Positions 1 to 6,632 of a DNA stretch of 6,751 nt are shown here, piece after piece; the stretch's first letter is position 1, and each line of letters opens with the position of its first letter. A program made the position numbers and the translations under genes. The notes beneath the pieces are model-generated. The model made no database searches. It was not told the DNA's origin and saw only the letters and a list, made by a program, of their open reading frames with translations. Origin of the DNA: Candidatus Poribacteria bacterium (lineage in GTDB: Bacteria > Poribacteria > WGA-4E > WGA-3G); NCBI GenBank assembly GCA_009835515.1, contig VXXH01000592.1, forward strand, positions 1 through 6,751, given 5' to 3'.

Positions 1-77
1 CATGCGAACTTGTATTATGGAAGAAACCCCCTAAATCCCCCTTATCAGGGGACTTGCAACACATGCGAACTTGTATT
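1..77. repeat. 16-bp direct repeat flanking a C-rich/G-rich stem-loop
   Basis: CATGCGAACTTGTATT occurs at 1-16 and again, identically, at 62-77. The 45 bp between the copies hold two C5 runs (27-31 and 37-41) separated by TAAAT, then a short hairpin: CCCCT (38-42), loop TATC, AGGGG (47-51). The pentamer ACTTG appears three times: in each direct repeat (8-12, 69-73) and just after the hairpin (52-56). The C-run/hairpin core resembles intergenic REP-like repeats I recall from Poribacteria and cyanobacteria. That likeness is from memory, not a search. It could be a small non-autonomous mobile element with flanking duplication, or the end of a 61-bp tandem repeat cut off by the window edge. Confidence 0.55.
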
Positions 78-110
78 TATGAGATAGACTATAGAAAGAT
101 CAATTCAGTG

Positions 111-1307
111 ATGAAGAACCTAATTTTTGAACAGTGCCACCATCATTTTAACGACATTGTCGGCATCCGGCGCGATATTCATCAGCATCCTGAAATAGGG
201 TTTGATGTGGAACGCACTGCAGGAATCGCTGCCGATGCGCTGCATGCACTCGGCATTCCAGTTAAGACAGGTATTGGTAGGACAGGTGTTGTCGGGGATT
301 TGGAGGTGCCGGGGGCATCAAAACGTATTGCCTTGCGCGCCGATATGGACGCGCTGCCAATCCAAGAAATGACCGATGTGCCTTATAAATCGAAAATTGA
401 CGGTAAAGCACACCTATGCGGACACGATGCCCACACGGCAATGCTTATCGGGACAGCGCGAATCCTTTCACACCTCCGAAGTCGTCTCAAGACGCATGTT
501 AGGTTTGTCTTCCAACCGAGCGAAGAGGTGTTCCCGGGTGGTGCAGAGGCGATGATGGCAGATGGCGTTTTAGAAGATGTAGACGAAATCTATGGGATAC
601 ATGTCTTCCCAATCTATGCTGTTGGGGAATACGCCACGTGTGTGGGTCCGATGCTCGCACAGTCTGATACTTTTCGGATCACGCTTACTGGTAGGGGTGG
701 ACACGCTGCGTTCCCACATCTCACGGTCGATCCGATCGTTATTGGTGCGCAGTATGTGACAGCGGTACAGTCCATTGTCGCCAGAAATGTTAACCCATTA
801 GATTCAGCGGTGGTCAGTGTGACGCAACTACACGGTGGAGATGCCAACCTGAAGAATGGACTCACAGGTGCAGCACTCAATGTTATCCCTCCGAAAGTAC
901 TCATCGGCGGCACGGTGCGGACCCTTCAAAAGACCGTTCAAACACGCGTTCGCGAGCAGCTGGAACGTCTCATCGAAGGTTTAGCAGATGCTAACAATGC
1001 CACATACACTTTTGATTACCAAGAGGGATGTCCAGTAACATACAACCACGAACCTTGTGTTACTAACGTTGTATCTAACGCGCGCGGGTTGGTCGGAGAG
1101 GATAACATCATATTTCCAGTGCTGCCGATATTGGGTGGCGAAGACTTCGGATGCTATTCTCAAGAAATCCCTGCCTGTTTTGTGATGGTCGGTGCTGGAA
1201 ACGAGGAAAAAGGCATCGTAAATATGTGTCATCATCCACAATTTGACATTGATGAAACCTGCATGATTTACGGTATGGCGTTGCTGACAAGTCTCGCGAT
1301 GCTCTAA
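111..1307 (+). CDS. M20-family metal-dependent amidohydrolase (hippurate / N-acyl-amino acid / IAA-conjugate hydrolase type)
   Basis: Predicted cytosolic dinuclear-metal peptidase of the M20D group, which hydrolyses the amide bond of N-acyl or aryl-acyl amino acids. The 398-residue length is normal for the family. Numbering from ATG 111, visible motifs are IRRDIHQHPEIGF near the N-terminus, LRADMDALP (75-83), the metal site CGHDAHTAM with Cys103 and His105, QPSEE with Glu138/Glu139 (general base and metal ligand), GIHVFP with His164, the lid/dimerisation-domain GRGGHAAFPH (194-203), GGEDFG (342-347), and the C-terminal ligand His374 in HHPQFDIDE. All expected metal and catalytic residues are present. 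There is no signal peptide or membrane segment. In-frame starts at TTG 54 and ATG 63 exist, but they add residues encoded by the upstream repeat. ATG 111 puts the first family motif at the usual distance, although its Shine-Dalgarno is weak (GAAAG about 13 nt upstream). The exact substrate cannot be read from sequence. The next gene begins 28 bp downstream on the same strand. Confidence 0.93.
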   Translation: MKNLIFEQCHHHFNDIVGIRRDIHQHPEIGFDVERTAGIAADALHALGIPVKTGIGRTGVVGDLEVPGASKRIALRADMDALPIQEMTDVPYKSKIDGKAHLCGHDAHTAMLIGTARILSHLRSRLKTHVRFVFQPSEEVFPGGAEAMMADGVLEDVDEIYGIHVFPIYAVGEYATCVGPMLAQSDTFRITLTGRGGHAAFPHLTVDPIVIGAQYVTAVQSIVARNVNPLDSAVVSVTQLHGGDANLKNGLTGAALNVIPPKVLIGGTVRTLQKTVQTRVREQLERLIEGLADANNATYTFDYQEGCPVTYNHEPCVTNVVSNARGLVGEDNIIFPVLPILGGEDFGCYSQEIPACFVMVGAGNEEKGIVNMCHHPQFDIDETCMIYGMALLTSLAML

Positions 1308-1321
1308 TGCTTGGAGTGTTT

Positions 1322-1326
1322 AGGAA
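1322..1326 (+). promoter_or_regulatory. Ribosome binding site for the cyclase/STAND/TPR gene
   Basis: AGGAA lies nine bases before the ATG at 1336, within the 28-bp gap after the amidohydrolase stop codon. It supports that ATG as the start. The gap holds no room for a terminator hairpin, so co-transcription with the upstream gene is likely. Confidence 0.55.
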
Positions 1327-1335
1327 TCTCGCCTC

Positions 1336-4305
1336 ATGGAATTAAAGAAGGACATTTCTTTATCAACACACGATCCGCAACCACATTTGTCAATTAGTAC
1401 TCTTACTTTGATGTTTACAGATATCGAAGGTTCAACACGACTCTGGGAGGCACACGGCAATGCGGTGATGGCGGAGGTTATGCGTACCCATAACACAATT
1501 TTGCGGGCTGCAAATTCCGCATGGGGCGGCACAGAGATCCTAAGCGAAGGCGATGCTTTTTTCTTTGTTTTTCCTACGGCGAGTGCGGCTGTTATGTGTG
1601 CCCTTGAGATACAGTTAGTACTCAATGCGTATCAGTGGCATGAAAACATTGAGGCGTTGCGGGTTCGTATCGGTATTCACACAGGTGATATGATCCTGCT
1701 GGATGACGAATATCACGGAATGCCTGCGAATCTCGCCAAACGGATTACGGACGCAGGACACGGTGGACAGATTTTGCTCTCTGCTGTAACGCATGAACTT
1801 GTTAGAGCACAATTTCCACATGGTAGTTTTGTCTCACTCGGCGAACATCGGCTAAAAAACATTCAACATCCAGAAGCGATTTTTCAATTTCTCGCTCCTC
1901 GGGCCTCCACTTTAGAGATCATCGGTGAAGAAAGATGGCGCGAAGTCTTCAGCAAAGGGATACAAGAAGCCCCATTGCCGGATAGGACATCTATAGACTC
2001 CACCCCTATTCCTGAACTACAAACCGAGTTTCCACCCCTGAGAACCCTCAACGATCTACCGAATAATCTACCCGCGCCTATAAATAGTTTTATCGGTAGA
2101 GAAGCTGAAGTTCGCCGTATTGTGGCGTATTTCACTAACGGACAGACACGACTGGTGACGCTGACTGGACCGGGGGGGATCGGCAAAACGCGTCTCGCCC
2201 TACAAGTTGCAACGGAGCTTCAGAACACGTATCCTGATGGGGTCTCGTTCATTGCGTTAGCTGATTTGAGACAACCGACCGATATTATCACAGAAATCGC
2301 GAAGGCTCTCGTCCTTCCATTAAAATCGACACAAGATGTTATGGAACAAGTCGTTTCATATTTGTTGGGAAAAACACTTCTATTGGTGTTGGACAATTTT
2401 GAGCACGTGATGGAAGCCACCGAGGATGTCAAGACGCTGTTGCTTAGGTGTCCAACGCTACACTGTCTAACAACATCACGAGAACCTTTGAAGATTGCGG
2501 GTGAACAGCGATTCATCGTGCCTCCGTTATCCGTTCCGCCCGCAGACATGGACTGGGAAGCACTCCATCATTACGAAAGCGTTCAACTCTTTTTGGCGAG
2601 AGCAGAAACAGTCGCGCCGGGCTTCCAATTAACGGCTGACAATGCCGAAGCGATTGGTGCGATTTGTCGGGTGGTTGATGGGCTCTCCCTTGCGATTGAA
2701 CTCGCTGCGTCGCGCGTTCGTGCAATGACACCTCAACACATTCTTGCGCGTTTAAACGTCCTACTTGACAGCTCATCATCAAGTCAATCATCTACATTTC
2801 TTTCAACAAGTGATCGGGATGTGCCAGCGAGGCACCAAACCCTTAATGCCGTGATTGACTGGTCCTACGAGCTTTTAGGACCAGAAGAACAACTCCTACT
2901 TTGTCAACTCGCGCTGTTTTCAGGTGGATTTTTCTTAGAAGCCGCTGAAACTATCTGTAGTTCAATCGCTACCCAGTCAGAAACGGAAACAATCGACCTC
3001 ATCTTTAATTTACACGATAAATCGCTACTTATGATTGAAGAATATCTGACGCAAACCCGCTATCGGCTCCCCGCGCCGTTACAATTGTATCTTCAAGAGA
3101 AGCAACCGCCCATTGCATTCAGAGAGGCGCATGCACGCTATTATCTTACGTTAGCACAAGAACAGGACAGAAAACTTGAGGGTTCAGAACAGAGTGAGGC
3201 ACTCTCGGAAATAGCGATTGAACTCGGTAATTTTCGCGCTGTTTTTAGATTCGCACAAGAGAATGCTAAATGGCTCCTGTTTGGACAACTTGCTGTCGCT
3301 CTTTCAGAGTTTTTCTATGTCCGTGGGTTGTGGAATGAAGGCTTGGGGTGGTTGAAACAGGCAGAAACCGAATTAAACCAACAGATTGAGGAACGTCAGG
3401 AATTGAAAGACGCGTCTGAAACAGACGAAATGTCATTCCATTTGACAAGAGCGGACCTCCAGGTGGCGCTTGCCAAATTCTATAATGAACGACAGGAGTG
3501 TGAAACTGCCCGGCAATTGTGCGAAGATGCGTTACAAATTTTCAGAAAGTTGGGGCAGCAACTCGGGATCGTCAAGGCATTGAATTGTCTCGGTATTATC
3601 GCAAGATATCAAGAAAAACTCAAAGAGGCGGATAGACAGTTTACCGAAGCCTTAGAGATCGCCAAAGTATTAGGGAATAAATGGCATATCGCTTTCACGC
3701 TAAACAACTTAGGACTCACAGCATATCATCGTCGCCATCTTGAAGAGGCGAGACTGCGTTACACGGAAAGCCTGCACCTCGCTCGTGAACTTGGAGACAA
3801 ACGGAGTATTGCCTATACCCTCAATAATCTTGGAAAGACTGTCCACCAACAAGGCCTGCGAGAGGAAGCGAAACACTACTATACCGAAAGTCTACGTCTC
3901 ACCCGTGAACTCTCTACTTCCAGCACGGGGATCCCTTACCTATTGGATAGTTTTGGTAAAGAAGCGCTTCGTCATGCTAAATATGAGGAGGCGAGACATT
4001 ACTATACAGAAAGTCTCGAGTACCGCAACGAGAACAGCAGCCCTCGTGAGATAGCAGAATCGCTTTATCGATTCGGACAGTTAGCGCGTGCGGAAGGCAA
4101 ATTTGAACAGAGTTTGTGTCTCTTTCTTAGGGTCGCGTCAATCTATGCCGAAACCGCATCGACAACGCCGCTTTATGTGGATGCAGTCAACAAAGATATT
4201 GCTGCATTGGCGGTAGAACTCGGTGGAGAAAGGGTTGAGAAACTCAAATTAGAGATGGAAACGCTAACGCTTCAGGAGATAGTTAATATTTGTCTATCGG
4301 AATAA
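1336..4305 (+). CDS. Class III nucleotide cyclase domain - STAND (NB-ARC-like) ATPase - TPR signalling protein
   Basis: A 989-residue cytosolic multidomain regulator. Residues about 20-190 form a class III adenylate/guanylate cyclase homology domain: LMFTDIEGSTRLW carries metal Asp29, SEGDAFFFVFP carries metal Asp73, and ANLAKR carries Asn132 and Arg136 at the transition-state positions, followed by GHGGQILLS. The purine-specifying Lys and Asp positions align to Leu69 and Glu125, so the nucleotide used is uncertain. Residues 232-256 (FPPLRTLNDLPNNLP, then SFIGRE) are the linker typical of cyclase/ATPase regulators. The ATPase shows Walker A GPGGIGKTR (278-286, Lys284), Walker B LLLVLDNFE (348-356, Asp353), TSREPL (380-385) and GLSLAIELAA (449-458, usually GLPLA). 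A winged-helix-like region follows (RHQTLNAVIDWSYELL, about 500-590), then a helical segment and about six TPRs (about 704-945). No LuxR or other DNA-binding domain and no transmembrane segment is seen. The family usually couples nucleotide-dependent oligomerisation to an effector; the ligand sensed by the TPRs is unknown. It is probably in an operon with both neighbours and runs directly into the next gene. Confidence 0.94.
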   Translation: MELKKDISLSTHDPQPHLSISTLTLMFTDIEGSTRLWEAHGNAVMAEVMRTHNTILRAANSAWGGTEILSEGDAFFFVFPTASAAVMCALEIQLVLNAYQWHENIEALRVRIGIHTGDMILLDDEYHGMPANLAKRITDAGHGGQILLSAVTHELVRAQFPHGSFVSLGEHRLKNIQHPEAIFQFLAPRASTLEIIGEERWREVFSKGIQEAPLPDRTSIDSTPIPELQTEFPPLRTLNDLPNNLPAPINSFIGREAEVRRIVAYFTNGQTRLVTLTGPGGIGKTRLALQVATELQNTYPDGVSFIALADLRQPTDIITEIAKALVLPLKSTQDVMEQVVSYLLGKTLLLVLDNFEHVMEATEDVKTLLLRCPTLHCLTTSREPLKIAGEQRFIVPPLSVPPADMDWEALHHYESVQLFLARAETVAPGFQLTADNAEAIGAICRVVDGLSLAIELAASRVRAMTPQHILARLNVLLDSSSSSQSSTFLSTSDRDVPARHQTLNAVIDWSYELLGPEEQLLLCQLALFSGGFFLEAAETICSSIATQSETETIDLIFNLHDKSLLMIEEYLTQTRYRLPAPLQLYLQEKQPPIAFREAHARYYLTLAQEQDRKLEGSEQSEALSEIAIELGNFRAVFRFAQENAKWLLFGQLAVALSEFFYVRGLWNEGLGWLKQAETELNQQIEERQELKDASETDEMSFHLTRADLQVALAKFYNERQECETARQLCEDALQIFRKLGQQLGIVKALNCLGIIARYQEKLKEADRQFTEALEIAKVLGNKWHIAFTLNNLGLTAYHRRHLEEARLRYTESLHLARELGDKRSIAYTLNNLGKTVHQQGLREEAKHYYTESLRLTRELSTSSTGIPYLLDSFGKEALRHAKYEEARHYYTESLEYRNENSSPREIAESLYRFGQLARAEGKFEQSLCLFLRVASIYAETASTTPLYVDAVNKDIAALAVELGGERVEKLKLEMETLTLQEIVNICLSE
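3568..4050 (+). repeat. NLG-type TPR array with nucleotide-level internal repeats
   Basis: Four consecutive units of about 40 residues lie in the C-terminal part of the cyclase/STAND protein (about residues 745-905). Recurrent features are LNxLG at the start of helix A, then EEAxxxYTESL in helix B. The DNA also repeats: 3862-3893 and 3985-4016 match at 28 of 32 positions by my count, offset by 123 bp (41 codons). GAGGCGAGAC recurs at 3745-3754 and 3988-3997. This points to expansion by internal duplication. The units are in frame and the ORF stays open. Confidence 0.75.
4274..4278 (+). promoter_or_regulatory. Shine-Dalgarno inside the end of the upstream gene; decides the start of the exported TPR gene
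   Basis: AGGAG sits within the last codons of the cyclase/STAND gene. It is 11 nt before an in-frame TTG at 4290 but 29 nt before the ATG at 4308. On spacing alone it favours the TTG. Translational coupling by terminating ribosomes (stop at 4303-4305) would serve the ATG instead, aided only by a weak CGGA at 4298-4301. Either way the two genes look coupled. Confidence 0.45.
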
Positions 4306-4307
4306 AA

Positions 4308-6632
4308 ATGGATACCATAATGCAACAACGAATCATCTTTCTTTTTTTTCTCGGCTTACTTCTCACTATCGTCATCGGAGGGCAGCGATATACTTTCGCC
4401 CAAGTTCAACGCGCGCCGACTACCCAAACGGTAGATCCTTCGTTGGAACCAGTTGAAGCGGCACATGATCATTATCACGAGCGTCGGTACATGGAAGCGA
4501 TTAAGGCGTACGAGGCGTTGATCGAAAAAGGTATTCCTAACGCTGACGGTTCGCATACACCACTTCGGCAAAGCCAAAAGGACTCAATCCGCTTGATGTT
4601 AGGCCAGAGTTATGCGAAAACAGGTGAGGATGCTGCAGCACAACGTATTTTCAGAGAAATTGTTGATGAAAACCCCAACGGTTCTTATGCGACGCGGGCA
4701 GTGCATCGGTTAGCAAGCCTCCATTGGGAACGTTATCAGTTTCGGGAAGCCATTCTACAGTGTAAGCAGATTCTCAAACAACACCCTGACACGACTGCCG
4801 CTGCTACGGCTGCCTATCTCGTCGGACAATACGAACAAGCAGAAGGCAAATCTGAGGCAGCAATAACAAGTTACAAATATTTCCTTGACAATTTCCCGAC
4901 TTCACCCTATCGCACCACGGCAGTCAATGGACTTATTCAGCTTTATATTACAAACCTTCGTTATGAAGAGGCTGAGAAACTGATTCAAGAACGGATGCTG
5001 CAGTATCCTGACGATAGCTCTTTACTCGAGCAGTTAGCAGAACTCTACCAAAAACAGAACGACTACCCGAAGGCACTTGAGCTTTACCGAAAGGCAATTA
5101 AACAGAACCCGAATAATACAAACTTGCGTAAGAAATTAGGCTCTCTCTATGCTGAAACTGGAAAAACCGCCCAAGCTGTCGCCGAGTGGCAGAAATTAGT
5201 CACGGGGGGTCCGAATCGACCCGACCGACATCAACAACTCGGCACAATCTATCTCTCTCATAAGATGTATCCAGAGGCGATTGCTGCGTATCAGGAAGCG
5301 ATTCGTTTGAACCCACAGGATAGTTATCTCTATAAGCAGTTGGCAGCGGCGTATAAAATTCAGGGCAAAGTCCAAGAAGCCGCAGACGTTTATATTGACG
5401 CTTTGCAACGTATTGGGCTTGGACAGAATCAACGAGAAACAATCTGGCGCGCGATGCTTGAGATTTATGAAGGTGTAGAACGCAAACCGCTTCAGGAGAA
5501 ACTCATCGCCCTGCTTCAGAAGCAGCAAATACAATCCGGTTATAACGCTAATATCGTTATGACGCTCGGTGAACTCTTATTCTATGCGGGGAAAGCAATG
5601 CAAGCCCTTGAGACCTTTACACGACTTCATCGATCTTATCCAATGCACACTGATACAACGCTTGAAAAATATGCGCGAGTGTTAGAACGCAAAGAAAATC
5701 TTCAGGCTTCCGCTGATTTCTATAAGGCATTGATAGCAGGTTCCACCGACGGAAAACGTGTCAGGAACACGCGTTTCAAACTCGCCGAACTCTATCAGCA
5801 GATGGCACGGTGGGATGAAGCCGTCGCGCTCCTGAAGGAACAGGTCAAAAGTGGCGAGGCTTCTGTCAAAGACAAGTTGCTGCTTGGGCAACTCCAACTG
5901 CGAGGTCTTCGAGCACCGAAAGCTGCCCAAATGACTTTTGAACCGCTGCTTACCCAACGTTTATCCGCCACCCACTTAGGGGAAGTGCAATTGGGTTTAG
6001 GTGAGTGCCATATTCTACTGAAGCGTTACACGCTTGCACGGGAAGTACTCGAACCGATTGCCAACCGTACGAACCGCCTCCGTGCCACTGCCCGAAAACT
6101 GATTGGCGACTCCTATTTTTTCGCGTCAGACTTTGAGCAGGCTCTCAAGGAATACAACAGCGTCATCAAGATTTCAAAATCTGATAAACTCACGAATGAT
6201 GCGCTTGAACGACTTGTCCTCATTCAGAATCACTCGGATTATTTCAAGGTGCCGCTCACGGATTATGCGACCGCCTTGCAACTTTATCTGCGTGGAAACA
6301 CAGAAGATGCCCTCCAGCAGTGCCAGCGAACACTTGAAGTCTATCCACAAGCCACTATTATCGACGATATATGGCTGCTTATGGGTAATATCTACCGCGA
6401 AGCAGGTAGAGATGACGAGGCGATCAATGCGTACCAGCAGATAGTCTTGCAGGAGAGTTCTATCGCCGCGGAAGCGTTGGTGAACATCGCTGAAATTTAT
6501 CGACAGAAATCTGATTTTGATAACGCTGTCACTACCTATAGGACAATCATCACCGATTATCCTGAGAATGTTATCGTTGTCCATGCGCGACAACAACTTG
6601 ATGAACTCGCGAAAGCACAGCAGAAGAGGTAA
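4308..6632 (+). CDS. Exported protein composed of about 18 tetratricopeptide repeats
   Basis: Encodes 774 residues from ATG 4308 (780 if TTG 4290 is used, 770 from ATG 4320). The N-terminus is a signal peptide: a short region with Arg, a hydrophobic core IIFLFFLGLLLTIVIGG, and a likely signal peptidase I site after TFA (residue 31). No cysteine is near, so it is not a lipoprotein. The mature chain is almost continuous TPR, with units of about 34 residues at roughly 50-75, 93-124, 127-161, 168-199, 204-236, 238-270, 272-304, 306-338 and 340-370. A less regular stretch follows, and units resume from about 413 to 754. Clear examples are LAELYQKQNDYPKALELYRKAI and LGTIYLSHKMYPEAIAAYQEAI. No enzymatic domain, further membrane segment or C-terminal anchor is visible. 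It is presumably a periplasmic protein-protein scaffold. The N-terminal units resemble those of envelope-assembly TPR proteins (BamD- or YbgF-like), but the length and architecture do not identify a named family. The stop is at 6630-6632. Confidence 0.92.
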   Translation: MDTIMQQRIIFLFFLGLLLTIVIGGQRYTFAQVQRAPTTQTVDPSLEPVEAAHDHYHERRYMEAIKAYEALIEKGIPNADGSHTPLRQSQKDSIRLMLGQSYAKTGEDAAAQRIFREIVDENPNGSYATRAVHRLASLHWERYQFREAILQCKQILKQHPDTTAAATAAYLVGQYEQAEGKSEAAITSYKYFLDNFPTSPYRTTAVNGLIQLYITNLRYEEAEKLIQERMLQYPDDSSLLEQLAELYQKQNDYPKALELYRKAIKQNPNNTNLRKKLGSLYAETGKTAQAVAEWQKLVTGGPNRPDRHQQLGTIYLSHKMYPEAIAAYQEAIRLNPQDSYLYKQLAAAYKIQGKVQEAADVYIDALQRIGLGQNQRETIWRAMLEIYEGVERKPLQEKLIALLQKQQIQSGYNANIVMTLGELLFYAGKAMQALETFTRLHRSYPMHTDTTLEKYARVLERKENLQASADFYKALIAGSTDGKRVRNTRFKLAELYQQMARWDEAVALLKEQVKSGEASVKDKLLLGQLQLRGLRAPKAAQMTFEPLLTQRLSATHLGEVQLGLGECHILLKRYTLAREVLEPIANRTNRLRATARKLIGDSYFFASDFEQALKEYNSVIKISKSDKLTNDALERLVLIQNHSDYFKVPLTDYATALQLYLRGNTEDALQQCQRTLEVYPQATIIDDIWLLMGNIYREAGRDDEAINAYQQIVLQESSIAAEALVNIAEIYRQKSDFDNAVTTYRTIITDYPENVIVVHARQQLDELAKAQQKR

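Noticed and set aside
1..77. CRISPR-like array
   Set aside because: Only two 16-bp repeats are present, with a palindromic C/G-rich intervening sequence and no cas genes. The repeats are too short for a CRISPR repeat.
54..95. Possible sigma-70-like promoter (TTGCAA at 54, TATAGA at 90, TTGTAT at 72)
   Set aside because: No pair of boxes has 16-18 bp spacing with good matches, and these words overlap the direct repeat. Too weak to call.
3740..4054. 104-codon open frame on the + strand inside the cyclase/STAND gene
   Set aside because: It is an alternative frame through the TPR repeats. Its repeated RRxxTxxKV-like composition just mirrors the internal duplication of the real frame.
1336..4305. 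Anti-phage STAND (Avs-type) defence gene
   Set aside because: The fusion partner is a class III cyclase with the linker typical of signalling regulators. No nuclease, protease or other toxic effector and no defence neighbours are visible.
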